Source: Plantago ovata
Lineage: Eukaryota > Streptophyta > Magnoliopsida > Lamiales > Plantaginaceae
Length of the DNA stretch: 64,000 bases
Direction of reading: 5' to 3'
NCBI GenBank assembly: GCA_028274465.1
Contig: CM051458.1
Location: forward strand, 75,021,766 to 75,085,765
Both the position numbers and the translations under genes were made by a program. How positions within the stretch are numbered: position 1 is the stretch's first letter; each line of letters begins with the position of its first letter. Positions 11,063 through 22,686 of the stretch are shown here, piece by piece. The notes beneath the pieces are model-generated. The model searched no databases. It was not told where the DNA came from and was given only the letters and a program-made list of their open reading frames with translations.

Positions 11063-12368
11063 CTACATTCATCCTAGGATAGTCTTTCATGTTTTATGTG
11101 GAGATTATTGCCAAATGTTTTGAACTTTTTTATTGGGTAGATTAACTAATTATGACATTAATCGTATGCTTCATCTCTATGAATTTGTTTGATGTTTTTC
11201 TCGCTTGACTTGTCACATTTATGTATTGCACTTAGTTAAGCTTGGTAGTCTCGACATCACTTAGTGGTGTTTTCTCTACTGCGGTTCACGAAGGCCTTTA
11301 TAATAGGATGATGCATGTTAGGATCTTGTGGTTGTTTTCCCGAGTAATTTATTTACCTAAGAGGCAACAAGTCTTCACCTTGCTTTGAGATTGCTAAATG
11401 CCTAGGAAGGAGTAGTGTGAGGTTGTGTGATCCTTTGTTTGCAACCTATTCTTCCGAATAGGTTTGGGGAGGGGGTTACACTATCATTAGACTTGTTTTT
11501 TGTTATTCAATTTTGTGTTGTGAGTTTATTTTTCCTTTTTCGTAAATTTTGTACTCCAACCTATTCTTTCGAATAGGTTTGGGGAAGTCGTTTGTGACTC
11601 ATTTTATTTCTTTTTCGTTGTGCTACTGCTGGCTAAAAAAAAATCGAAAAAAAAGAAGAAAAGAAAAAATTCCAGAAAAAAGAATCTGGAAAAGAAAAAA
11701 AAGAAAGAAAAAAAGAAAAGACCCCAAAAAAAGCAAAGAAGGGTCCAAAAAAAGAAAGCCAAATAGAAGTTTAGCAAAGTGTTGTGTCTCATTTTCCAAT
11801 TCTTGTAATGTTCGTAATCATGTTGTAATTTTCTATCTTTACTTTTCATTTGAGTGTCATCTGTTCTAGACCACCCTCGTCCTGCCATTCAGGAAGTGGT
11901 GAACAGCTTAAGACTTTGCTTGAGAGATGGGTAGAATAGGGGAGTGTTATCTTTTATAAAGAACCCTCCTTCGTTTGATGAGAGCCAGTATTGGTTCGAC
12001 CTCTTTGAGGAAAAGTCTTAACTTGGTGAACAGTAGTAAGTCCTCAGTTTCATAGGCACGGGACAGCCATTCGTATTCTAACATGTTTCATTACGTCGTC
12101 ACTGACTAGGTCCAGGTGGAGAATGTTACGAGAGACTATCTTGTCCTGACATAAGTGCTTATATGAATGTGTATGAGTCAATCGAGGCATTCTTCAACCT
12201 ATATTCATGTTATGAGTTTTATGGTTTTTGTTCATATGTTTTTTGATAGATTCAGTAGATTAGTTCATTTGATTTGGCATGAGACTCCATTTTTTGTGTT
12301 GCATTGTTTTTTGCATTAGAGTCTAGCTTAGTTGCTTGAGGACAAGCAAAGGTTCGGTTTGGGGAGTT
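11063..12368 (+). other. E1 3' region with paired hairpins, A-rich tract and polypurine tract
   Basis: Continuation of E1 after E2. Hairpins AACCTATTC-TTCC/TTTC-GAATAGGTT lie at 11443-11464 and 11558-11579, followed by an A-rich tract at 11634-11760 and the polypurine tract GGTTTGGGGAGTT just before 12369. Same order and spacing as in E2 and E6. Confidence 0.8.
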
Positions 12369-13555
12369 TGATGAATGTGTATTTTACACTTTCATTTGAG
12401 TCTTTCTCACCTATTTTAGCTATCCTCTATGTTAATTTAGCTATATTTTAGTGCATTTTATTAGAATAGTGTCACGTTTCCCTTTAGTTTTTATTTTACA
12501 GGTTTTGGTTGAAAAACGAGGTTTTCCGGGCAATTATATTGAAGTAGACAAGGAATTGGTGTTCCAGAAGCCTAATTGGAGTATCTGAAAGATTCCGGAT
12601 AGGATTTGAAGTCTAGGGGTCGAGTCTGAAGACTAAAAGGTCACTAGAAGGCAGAAACCGAGTCCGAAAAGGGGAAGAAATCCAAAAACGCGTCGAAAAC
12701 GCGTAAAGGGCCGAAATTTACTCCCGAGCGAGTCGTCCGGTCGGCCCACACCAGGCGAATTCGCCCGGTGTGTGGGGCCCTTCACCCCACACAATTCGAA
12801 AGCCTATATGTAGTTGCTCTGTTTTCTCCGTTTTTCATACTTTTCCAGACCTTTTCTCTCACCTTTCTCAGTAGTTTTAGGTAGGAATTCCCCAGAGCCT
12901 GTTCTGGGGGTTCTTAGCTTAGGACATACTTTTTCTTAGCAGTTTGGAGCTTGTAAGATCACGATTCTTCGGAGATTGACAACCTTCGGTAACATTGTAT
13001 CTTACAGTTTTTCTATTTATATTTATATATCTTTCATCATGTTTTCATTCATTCGTGGTATGATTTATGTTGATTGCATGACATCTATGAGTAGCTAAAC
13101 TTCTCGTTGGTGATAGTATGTGATTTCTTAGCGAAGAGTTAATAATTATGCTAATGGCTATATCGCGCATTATACTCTGAGTTATTGCTTTATTTCTTTG
13201 ATCTATCTAAATCTCTATCTTCGTAGTGTTGAATAATTACGGAACACAACTGGACAATTCATTGATCAAAGATCTCCATGCAGAACCGAGGAATTTATGC
13301 ATGATTATTAACCTGCTATGCTTTGAATGACCATACTATCACCAATCTCCATTATCTGTTAAGAAAAACCTTTGCTAAGTTGTCTGCTATTTTATATTCT
13401 TAAGTTAGATTAGATAAAGCTAGTTATAGTCCTTAGAGATCGACACTCGAGGTTATTCTACTGCTACACTACGGTTTTCGTTGTAGTTGTGAATTGCCTT
13501 TGGCTAAATACAAATTTATTTGATTAGTTGGAACCCGACAATCCAACGTTCATCA
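12369..13555 (+). repeat. E1 3' LTR
   Basis: 1187 bp from TGATGAATG to ACGTTCATCA. Related to the E2 LTRs but a different subfamily, with palindromes GGCGAATTCGCC-like near 12755-12800 just before TATATGTAG. It abuts minus-strand E3 sequence directly. Confidence 0.88.
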
Positions 13556-13604
13556 GCTAGTCCCTAGCAAAAGAGAATTAGTAAATAAAAAGTGATACTA
13601 GATG

Positions 13605-14974
13605 TTACCGAACGGTTTGGCCTCGGTCGGCTGAGTATTCAAGAGTACCTCCCCACGGTGGCCGCCATTCTCTTGGTCCGATGTAGCAAAGAGACCTAGG
13701 AAGCTTCAAAGATCTCACCATGGTGAATGGATTGGTTTGCTTTACAGGCATATCCAATAAAGACTTTATCAATAGGAGGAAATTCACTTTGACCTTATCG
13801 AGGTTCTTGTTTAGTGGTGACTCCTGTGTATCTCGCTTGTCAAGCTTTCCATCTCGGGGGAGTAGATTTACCTCTTTGTACTCAAGAACCTCGGTAGTAA
13901 CAGAAGGAAGTGGCTTTGGATTGATGCGAATGTCTGCGAGTAAAGAAACAGGGGAGCTGGGATCGTCCAGCTCCCCAGAACCGCCTCCCAGCTCACTGGT
14001 CATGGGAGGCGGTTCACCCTCCATGCTGGGCGAACCGCCCCCCACCTCCAGGGGGGCGTCGCCTTTCAATCCTTCCTTCTCTTCAAGTTTTTGAACCTCT
14101 TCTACTTCCGCACATTTTATCAATCTGAATTTTTCCGTAAGATGCTCAGTTATTCAACTTCTTCAACAACTTTTGCTATACGAAGGTCATCTTCAACTTG
14201 CTCGGCATGTGCAATTTCATCTTCCTCACTGATTTCTTCGACTTCAAAATACTCCTCGGATGAGCTTCCTGTTTCACCTCGATCTACTTCCTTTCCGGTG
14301 ATGTGAATTGGTATGACCTTATCAGATTGTGTTGAACCTCTGGCGTACTTACGGAGGACTTCTTCTGCCTCGTCGACCATACATTCTCCCAGACCGCCGC
14401 TCAACCTATCCACTCTAAGTCATTCCTCTTCACGAAGTCCACCAGTGAAGCACCAATTCAACTCCCCATCTTCGAAACGGTGATGGGGGCACTCACGTTT
14501 ATACATCTCAAAATGTTCGTAGGCATCACAAAACTGCTCATATTCTACTTGCTCGAAATACTGGATCCTATCACGTAAGCCAATTGTCTCATGATAAGGC
14601 ATGAACCGCGCCAAGAACTCCTCTACTACTTGGCCCCAAGTTTTCAGCGATCCTGGTTCTAACCTTGCAATCCAACGCCTCGGCTCATACCCAAGAGCAA
14701 AAGAAAATAGTTTCCTTCACAATTGGTCCTTAGTAAACCCCTATGCTGGAATTCTTTCTGTTTCCTCCTCATAGGATCGAATGAAACTCCACGGGTCTAT
14801 CCCTACTCCATCTTCGTACCTTGGTAAGTACCTCACCATGGACTCCATCACCTCATACCTCCTTAACTCATCTTCCAGGTACACGGAAGATCCTCTCCTC
14901 ACATGCGAGAATTGGGGTGTCATGCGAGCGCGCATGGACATCATACCTGTATTTCTGTAGTAAGAGTAACTCAA
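13605..14974 (-). pseudogene. gag-like region of E3 (second gag type)
   Basis: Begins MSYSYYRNTGMMSMRARM. Further blocks are RRGSSVYLEDELRRYEVMES, GVGIDPWSFIRSYEEETE, RDRIQYFEQVEYEQFCDAYE, CPHHRFEDGELNWCFTGGL, and at the end FTMVRSLKLPR and SADRGQTVR. The FERF-like, CPHH-F-L pattern links it to the gag of E2/E6/E7, but no zinc knuckle is obvious. A glutamate-rich stretch (about 14150-14300) and a GC palindrome patch (about 13990-14065) interrupt the later half. It is a fossil with several breaks. E1 carries a close copy. Confidence 0.7.
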
Positions 14975-15187
14975 AACTAAAGATTAGTTCTATTAGCGTA
15001 ATATAACCAAAAATTTCGAGAGCACAAACACGCAAGGTAACCAAGATCAGATTAGATGAATTTACTGAAGAAGATAGGAGGAAAGAAATAGGGTAAGAAA
15101 GTGAAATTTCTGAGAGACAATCTAAGAGTTGTTCTGGGAACTGAATGCTGAAAATACAAATAAGCTAAACAGAGAAAAGGAGTATAG

Positions 15188-15205
15188 TCCCCGGCAACGG
15201 CGCCA
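15188..15205 (-). other. E3 primer binding site, tRNA-Asp type
   Basis: On the minus strand TGGCGCCGTTGCCGGGGA, a perfect match to the tRNA-Asp 3' end, three bases inside the LTR. Confidence 0.92.
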
Positions 15206-15208
15206 ATT

Positions 15209-16409
15209 TGATGAACGTTGGATTGTCGGGTTCCAACTAATCAAATAAACTTGTTATTTAGCCAAAGGCAATTCACAACTACAATGAAAACCGTAGTGTA
15301 GCAGTAGAATAACCTCGAGTGTCGATCTCTAAGGACTATAACTAGCTTTATCTAATCTAACTTAAGAATATAAAACAACAGACGACTTAGCAAAGGTTTT
15401 TCTTAGCAGATAATGGAGATTGGTGATAGTATGGTCATTCCAAGCATAGCAGGTTAATAATCATGCATAAATTCCTCGGTCTTGCATGGAGATCTTTTAT
15501 CAACGAATTGTCCAATTGTGTTCCGTAATTATTCAACACTACGAAGATAGAGGTTTTAGATAGATCAAAGAAATAAAGCAATAACTCAGAGTATAATGCG
15601 CGATATAGCCATTAGCATAATTATTAACTCTTCGCTAAGAAATCACATACTATCACCAACGAGAAGTTTAGCTACTCATAGATGTCATGCAATCAACAGA
15701 AACCATACCACGAATGAATGAAAACATGATGAAAGATATATAAATATAAATAGAAAAACTGTAAGATACAATGTTACCGAAGGTTGTCAATCTCCGAAGA
15801 ATCGCGATCTTACAAGCTCCAAATTACTAAGAAAAAGTATCTCCTAAGCTAAGAACCCCCAGAACAGGCTCTGGAGAATTCCTACCTAAAACTACTGAGA
15901 AAGGTGAGAGAAAAGGTCTGGAAAAGTATGAAAAACGGAGAAAACTGAGCAACTATATATAGGCATTCGAATTGTGTGGGGCGAAGGGCACCACACACCG
16001 GGCGATTCGCCTGGTGTGGGGCGATTTGCCCCACGTCCCGGGCGACTCGCCCGGGAGTGTTTTTCGGCCCCTTACGCATTTTCGACGCGTTTTTGGATTC
16101 CTTCCCCTTTTCGGACTCGGTTTCTGCCTTCTAGTGACCTTTTAGCCTTCAGACTCGACCCCTAGACTTCAAATCCTATCCGGAATCATTCAGATACTCC
16201 AATTAGGCTTCTGGAACACTAATTCGTTGTCTACTTCAATATAATTGCCCGGAAAACCTCGTTTTTCAACCAAAACCTGTAAAATACAAACTAAAGAGAA
16301 ACGTGACACTATTCTAATAAAATGCACTAAAATATAGCTAAATTAACATAGAGGATAGCTAAAATAGGTGAAAAAGACTCGAATGAAAGTGTAAAATACA
16401 CATTCATCA
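15209..16409 (-). repeat. E3 5' LTR
   Basis: 1201 bp. On the minus strand it runs TGATGAATG to ACGTTCATCA. Same subfamily as the E1 and E6 LTRs. The palindrome patch (about 15975-16055) includes CGGGCGACTCGCCCG and lies just upstream of TATATATAG on the minus strand. Confidence 0.9.
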
Positions 16410-16543
16410 GTAGCTAGATTAGACATGGAGGATTTGCGGAGTTCGATTGTTGATTTTATCATTCCTGTGTTTCGCTCTTACATTAGCATATGCATGAGTC
16501 AGTTTTGTGTCATACGAGATACTAATTGCTGTTTGTAGGAACC

Positions 16544-17346
16544 ATGCCACAAAGGGATAGGAGCACTCCCGTTTGGCTACTATGAAGTATTGGAGGGGGA
16601 TCAATTACAACCATGTCAAGGAGAGTGATCTCGTTAGAGGTACGTTCGAGCCACGGGCTCTTGCAACAACGTCGCGGTTTATCCAAAAGGAGGAGCGAGA
16701 ATCCACCAGGAGTGAGCACTCTTATATCTATTCATGCACCACCGAAGGGATTGAAACAAATATTACGTCAGCAATGTGTCACAAGGACTGCAAGGTTCGA
16801 GTGAACAGGAAGGTACCGGGGCGACCTCACCACAACGGATTCAGTCTTGAGTCGACAGTGGTGATGAAGTTCCGAATCACTAGCTTGATTCCAAAACATA
16901 ATGACATGGACACCCAGCCCCTCTTAGGGGTTCCCCTCGACTGCCTCTAAAGGGAGCGCCATATTGACATCGGGGGCATCAACCGTAGAGAATGTGGTCG
17001 GCATTGGAAAAAATGGAAGAAAACCTCTGAGTATCCGAGCAGCTTACTGTAACCTCCTCGGGGTGTAAAACGTTGGAGAGGGAGGCTCTGATACCACTGC
17101 TCTTTCCCCTTCAACAGTTCACAACCTATTGGAGAGATACCGGATGGAAGATTCCATAACAACGGCGGCTAATCTTGAGGATTCTCTTCGACAATGAAAC
17201 TCTACTAGTGATGATGGTGGTGACAGTAGTGACAATGAAGACAATAGGGACAATAAGGATGCCATGAACACTGATGGAGGAGTTGGTCCTATCCGATCTA
17301 TTAATGGAACTACCACCACCACCACGAGGTCCGATGATCACCAATA
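16544..17346 (+). pseudogene. E4 second ORF, strongly decayed
   Basis: Recognised by position, by the leader GATACTAATTGCTGTTTGTAG just upstream, and by fragments such as TTAVVMKFRITSLIPKHND-like text that align with MMKFCISDLIPRKND of E2 and E6. Much shorter than the 430-460 codons of E2 and E6. A fossil with many interruptions. Confidence 0.6.
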
Positions 17347-18922
17347 AGGCCCCTCGAGCAGTCTCAATACCTTACATCCAGCGTACTCAGCCGACCGAGG
17401 CCAAACCACGCGGTAACATCTAGTATCACATCTTATTTCCTCATTTTCTTACTGCTAGGGACTAGCTTTAAATTCATGAGGGGGGATGGAATTTAAGTGA
17501 ACTAGTATTGTTAGTTTGGAGCTTGGGATTGGTAGGTTGAGTATAGTACCTTGCATATTTATCCGTCTGCATTTCCATTTGCACGTTTACCGCTTTCTTA
17601 GTTTTTAGTTGCATACACTACATTCATCCTAGGATAGTCTTGCATGTTTTATGTGGAGTTTATTGCCAAACTTTTTGAACTTTTTTATTGGGTAGATTAA
17701 CTAATTATGACATTAATCGTATGCTTCATCTCTATGAATTTGTTTGAGGTTTTTCTCGCTTGGCTTGTCACACTTATGTATTGCACTTAGTTAAGCTTGG
17801 AAGTCTCGACATCACTTAGTGGTGTTTTCTCTACTGTGGTTCACGAAGGCCTTTATAATAGGATGATGCATGTTAGAGTCTTATGGTTGTTTTCCCGAGT
17901 AATTATGTACCTAAGAGGCAACAAGTCTTCACCTTGCTTTGAGATTGCTAAATGCCTAGGAAGGAGTTAGTGTGAGATTGTGTGATCCTTTGTTTGCAAC
18001 CTATTCTTCCGAATAGGTTTGGGGAGGGGGTTACGCTATCGTTAGACTTGTTTTTTAGTGTGTGTTTATTTTCCTTTTTTTTTCTTTTTCGTAAATTTTG
18101 TACTCCAACCTATTCTTTTGAATAGGTTTGGGGAGGTCGTTTGTGTGTCGTTTTTTTTGTTTCTTTTTCATTATGCTACTGCTGGCTATTAAAAAATCGA
18201 AAAAAAAGAGAAAAGAAAAAAATTCCAGGAAAAAAAAGAAAAAATCTGGAAAAGAAAAAAAAAGAAAAAAAAAAAAAAGAAAAAACCCCAAAAAAGCAAA
18301 GAAGGGTCCAAAAAAAGAGAGAGCCAAAAAGCAGTTTAGCAAAGTGTTGTCTCATTTTTTCAATTTTTGTAATGTTTGTATCGTGTTGTAATTTTCTATC
18401 TTTTCTTTTTTGAGTGTCATCTGTTCTAGACCACCCTCGTCCTGCTATTCAGAAAGTGGTGAATAGCTTAAGGCTTTACTTGAGAGATAGAATAGGGGAG
18501 TGTTATCTTTTTAGGGAACCCTCCTTCGTTTGATGAGAGCCAGTATTGGTTCGACCTCTTTGAGGAAAAGTCTTAACTTGGTGAATAGCAGTAAGTCCTC
18601 AGTTTCATAGGCACGGGACGACCATTCGTATTCTAACATGTTTCATTACGTCGTCACTGACTAGGTCCAGGTAGAGAATGTTACGAGAGACTATTTTGTC
18701 TTGACATAAGTGCTTATGTGAATGTGTATGAGTCAATCGAGGCATTCTTCAACCTATATTCATGTTATGATTTGTATGGTTTTTGCTCATATGTTTTTTG
18801 ATAGATTCAATATATTAGTCATTTCATTTGGCATGAGACTCTTTTTTTTTGTGTTGCATTGTTTTTTGCATTAGAGTCTAGATTAGTTGCTTGAGGACAA
18901 GCAAAGGTTCGGTTTGGGAGTT
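17347..18922 (+). other. E4 3' region with paired hairpins and A-rich tract
   Basis: Same plan as E2: shared block CAGCCGACCGAGGCCAAAC near 17388, hairpins at 17998-18019 and 18107-18128, A-rich tract at 18189-18320, then the CCACCCTCGTCCTGC block near 18432 and the polypurine tract before the LTR. Confidence 0.8.
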
Positions 18923-20126
18923 TGATGAACGTGTATTTTACACTTTCATTCGAGTTTTTTTCACCAATTTAGCTATCCTCTATGTTAATTTAGCTATATT
19001 TTAGTGCATTTTATTAGAATAGTGTCACGTTTCCCTTTAGTTTGTATTTTTCAGGTTTTTGGTGAAAAACGAGGTTTTCCGGGCAATTATATTGAAGTAG
19101 ACAAGGAATTGGTGTTCCGAAGGCCTATTAGGAGTATCTAGAAGATTCCGGATAGGATTTGAAGTCTAGGGGTCGAGTCTGAAGGCTAAAAGGTCACTAG
19201 AAGGCAAAAACCGAGTCCGGAAAGGAAAAGAAATTCAAAAAACGCGTCGAAAACGCGTAAACAGCCGACTGGAGGTCCCGGGCGAGTCGCCCGGGACGTG
19301 GGGCGAACCGCCTCACACCAGGCGAATCGCCCGGTGTGTGGGGCTACTCGCCCCACACCTGCCGAATGCCTATATATAGTTGCTCAATTTTCTCCGTTTT
19401 TCATACTTTCCCAGACCTTTTCTCTCACCTTTCTCATTAGTCTTAGGTAGGAATTCTCCAGAGCCTGTTTTGTGGATTCTTAGCTTAGGAGATACTTTTT
19501 CTTATTGTTTTGGAGCTTGTAAGATCGCGATTCTTCGGAGATTGACAACCTTCGGTAACATTGTATCTTACAGTTTTTTCTATTTATATTTATTTATCTT
19601 TCAACATGTTTTCATTCAATCTTGCTATGATTTCTGTTGATTGCATGACATCTATGAGTAGCTAAACTTATCGTTGGTGATAGTATGTGATTTCTTAGCG
19701 AAGGGTTGATAATTATGCTAATGGGTATAACGCGCATTAGACTTTGAGTTATTGCTTTATTTATTTGATCTATCTAAAACCTCTATCTTTGTAGTGTTGA
19801 ATTATAACGAACAAAATTGGACAATTCATTGATCAAAGATCTCTATGCAATTAGAATCGGGTACTTCATGCATGATTATTAACCTGCTATGCTTTTAATG
19901 ATCATACTATCACCAGCCTCCATTATCTGATAAGAAAAACCTTTGCTAAGTAGTTTGTTGATCTTATAGTTTAAGTTAGATTAGATAAAGCTAGTTATAG
20001 TCCTTAGAGATCGACACTCGAGGTTATTTTACTGATACACTACGGTTTTCGTTGTAGTTGTGAATTACCTTTGGCTAAATACAAATTTATTTGATCAATT
20101 AAAATCTGACAAATTCCGGTTCATCA
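18923..20126 (+). repeat. E4 3' LTR
   Basis: 1204 bp, TGATGAACG to CCGGTTCATCA. Belongs to the LTR subfamily also seen at 27219-27797 and 35379-36579. Carries CCCGGGCGAGTCGCCCGGG and two further palindromes at about 19275-19360, directly before TATATATAG (19371-19379). Confidence 0.9.
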
Positions 20127-21330
20127 ATACCTTATTCATATTAAATTGGTTATTCATGCTTAATATGCATGTTAAATTTGCTTTAAGTTAGTTCTGTTAA
20201 ATTTCTTAAGTTAGTTCTGTTTTCATGTTATTATATTCATGCTTAATATTTATGTTAAATTTGCTTAATATTTTGTTAAATTTTGAATAAAGTTGGATTA
20301 AGTTTGATTAATTAAAAAGATTAAATCATGCCTACTTAGTTCTGATAATTATAATTATGTTAATTATTTTAATTATGTTATATAAGCTATTAAGTGTGAT
20401 GATGCTATTATAATCGGTTTCTGTGTGTTGGTAAGATTTTTCTTGGGCCCTAACTAATAGTATATGCTTACTATCGACCAGTGAGCGTTACATTGGTTAG
20501 GTCCCATAGAAAAGTATCCCCAACATTTAATCGAACTGATTGTATTTGACTGAACACACATAAGAGTTTGTTTTCATTGAAATGAATAGGTGTGATGATG
20601 ATATACATATATTAATTTGGAAGTGTTGAGGCTTACATTGGGTGATAACTAATACTATACGTTTACTGTCGATCAGTAAGCGTTTTATTGGTGTGCACCC
20701 ATTGGTAAGTCTTACTGACATTTAAGCAAACTGGTTGTATTTAACTGAACACCCATTGTGTTGTGAATGATTGTAGTAGGCAGGCACCGTAACAACAACA
20801 TTTCTAATGCCGTTGTTACTGTGTCGGCCTATTTCAGTCATTCTCATCGCGTGGCCTACTAATAAATGAACTTTATTTCCTGGTATCCATAGAGTAAACA
20901 TTACAAACTTTCCTTGCTTTCCGGGTCCTCTTCTATACTTATTAAGTGACAATAAGTTAACTAACAATCAAGTGTAGTCGGGTCGGGGTCTTGAAAAGCA
21001 AGGAAAGTTTGTATTGCGGTAATCATGTCAAGCAAGGAAATGTTAGTTAAATATGATTTACATGTATAAAAAATACAATCACATTGGCCTTCGAACACAC
21101 CATCACTTCCATTACTAGATAGTGAAGGTGTGTCTGAGGGCCAATGTGTTTGTACTTCGGTAATCATGTAAACCAAGGAAAGGTTATAAGTTAAATATGG
21201 TGTGCATTGAGTAAAAAGTACGAACTCCCTTAATTCGAAGGCTCCGTATACACTTAAAATACACTTAAATTACAATTAAATGTACCTGGGGTCTTGTAAC
21301 TAAGGGAGTTTGTACTACGGTAATCATGTG

Positions 21331-21414
<84 letters not shown>

Positions 21415-21624
21415 CCTGATGACACGAGAAGTTTAGTTAAATATTTGCATGCATAAAAAATACAAACACATTGGCCAATGTGTTTGTACTTCGGTAATCA
21501 TGCAAAACAAAAATATTCGTAAGAAGTTGTATATATACTCACCTTAAGATAAGTTATTTCATAAGTTAGACTTTATTTTTTGTTACAAATTATCATGGTT
21601 CACACTTCAATTTTATGCGTACAG
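20127..21624. repeat. C1 interior: AT-rich repeats and microsatellite
   Basis: No gene seen. Two diverged copies of a roughly 100-bp unit (about 20440-20550 and 20625-20745) share blocks such as GACCAGTGAGCGTT/GATCAGTAAGCGTT and ATTTGACTGAACAC. From about 20990 to 21510 the block TTTGTACTTCGGTAATCATG recurs about four times beside AACACATTGGCC in both orientations. An (AT)n run of about 80 bp occupies 21334-21413. Such repeats are usual in CACTA internal and subterminal regions. Confidence 0.6.
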
Positions 21625-22352
21625 ACAATGAACGTTGGTGGGCCAGACGTGTTTGCAAACCTGCGGATGATGGGGACACGGGGAGGTGTACGTGGCGGGT
21701 GAATGGCAAGCTCGACGTCTGGCCCATGGTTGGGCATGTGTAAGTACATGAATAGGTCTTTACTTGGTATTGTATGTTTTATTTAGTTGGATTAATTTGT
21801 GTATGTTATTGCAACAGGTTGATGCCGTGGGATGCTGCAAAGTTCATCAGCAAGGAATCCACGAAGAAAGTGGCTCTCCCGCCACTTGGAGCCCAGTGGC
21901 ATACTTTCACTTCGGAGCGGAAGGCGGAGATTTGGAATGCTCTGGAGGTTAGTAATCTTTCTTCTTCTCTTATGGTTTAAGTGGTATGTTCTCAATTACT
22001 TGGGTGATATGTTAGTCACCGTGTGTTAGTTGAAATAGGACAATGTGCAATTGTTTGGGTGATATGTTAGTCACCGTGTGTTAGTTGAAATAGGACAATG
22101 TGCAATTATTTGGGTGATATGTTAGTCACCGTGTTATATATATGATAGTCTGAATTTTGTATACTTTCTGAAATGTAGGAGAAGTTCTTCCTCCCCAACA
22201 AGCTCAAGTCGGAGCTGTGGTATGCCTTCGAACATGAAGGCTCCGAAGCCTTCCGGAAGAAGGTCGCCAAGATGAAGGCATCGGGGAAGAAGCCGGGGTG
22301 GATTGCAGAGGAGGAGTGGCCCCTGTGGAAGCAGTATTGGGCGGAAAGATAA
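21625..22352 (+). CDS. C1 transposon-encoded protein, last three exons
   Basis: Three exons join in frame with GT-AG introns: 21625-21739, 21818-21947 and 22179-22352 (stop TAA). Translation begins NERWWARRVCKPADDG, passes through VWPMVGHVLMPWDAAKF and RKAEIWNALE|EKFFLPNK, and ends PGWIAEEEWPLWKQYWAER. The pattern of a short basic region followed by 'W..L..F' and 'W..eeeWp.wk.yW' resembles plant CACTA accessory proteins annotated as Ptta/En/Spm transposase (PF03004-like), which bind subterminal repeats. The resemblance is by eye and only moderate. Upstream exons are not visible, because they would lie beyond the E4 insertion. The exons look undamaged, unlike most of the window. Confidence 0.55.
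21994..22135 (+). repeat. Three tandem 55-bp copies within a C1 intron
   Basis: The block TGGGTGATATGTTAGTCACC repeats at a spacing of 55 bp, with two full copies and a partial third, inside the last intron. Confidence 0.85.
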
Positions 22353-22594
22353 ATTTTTAGTTTGTTGAATGAAATGTTTAGAATAAATGTTTTTTGGTAC
22401 ATTTTAGTATTTCTGTACGTACATTTTAGTATTTATGGTTATGTTCGTACATTTTAGTATTTCTGTACGTACTATTTTAGTTTGTTGAATGAAATTTTTA
22501 GTTTCGTACTGTCAATCATCGTATATAAATCTCTGGCGCATTCAATTTTAACTCAATAACAAACATAATATGAAATAAAAACAGAAATTAAAAA

Positions 22595-22679
<85 letters not shown>
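22353..22679. repeat. C1 3' flank: short repeats and (AT)n run
   Basis: After the stop codon TACATTTTAGTATTT recurs about three times (22396-22470). A-rich sequence then leads into an (AT)n run at 22602-22679. No coding signal. Confidence 0.7.

Positions 22680-22686
<7 letters not shown>

Larger units (their letters stand above)
745..13555 (+). mobile_element. E1: short gag-only Athila-type element, 5' end lost, split by E2
   Basis: E1 consists of 745-2224 plus 11058-13555, interrupted by E2. The two halves join cleanly: sequence before E2 ends GTTGCATTCA and sequence after it resumes CTACATTCATCC, which is the uninterrupted text seen at about 8487 in E2. Parts are a gag-like region (745-2040), a 3' region with hairpins and an A-rich tract, a polypurine tract and a 3' LTR (12369-13555). 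The 5' LTR and primer site are not present to the right of the gap. There is no protease, reverse transcriptase or integrase. Its relative E3 has the same content. E1 ends directly in minus-strand E3 sequence, so it inserted into E3; the 5 bp after it, GCTAG (13556-13560), would be one half of its target duplication. Confidence 0.8.
13556..16409 (-). mobile_element. E3: gag-only Athila-type element, minus strand, 3' part lost
   Basis: Read on the minus strand: 5' LTR (16409-15209), tRNA-Asp primer site, 210-bp leader, gag-like region, and the start of the 3' region, which is cut at 13556 by the insertion of E1. Only about 0.6 kb separates the primer site from the middle of gag, and the common 3' block GCCGACCGAGGCCAAAC follows the gag directly. 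A protease and second ORF were therefore never part of this copy. E3 in turn interrupts E4 at 16410, with GTAGC (16410-16414) the expected half of its target duplication. Confidence 0.82.
16410..20126 (+). mobile_element. E4: Athila-type element, left half lost
   Basis: E4 begins abruptly next to the E3 LTR at the leader of the second ORF (matching about 6835 of E2). It continues through a degraded second ORF, the structured 3' region, polypurine tract and a 3' LTR (18923-20126). Its 5' LTR, gag and protease would lie beyond the left side of E3. The 5 bp after the LTR, ATACC (20127-20131), are the expected half of its target duplication. It is the oldest-looking Athila copy in the nest. Confidence 0.82.

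Noticed and set aside
11549-11869. Lysine-rich frames across the A-rich tracts (also 18128-18391, 42724-42939 and phenylalanine-rich frames in E7)
   Set aside because: They are translations of A/G- or T/C-rich low-complexity sequence. The tract, not the peptide, is what is conserved.
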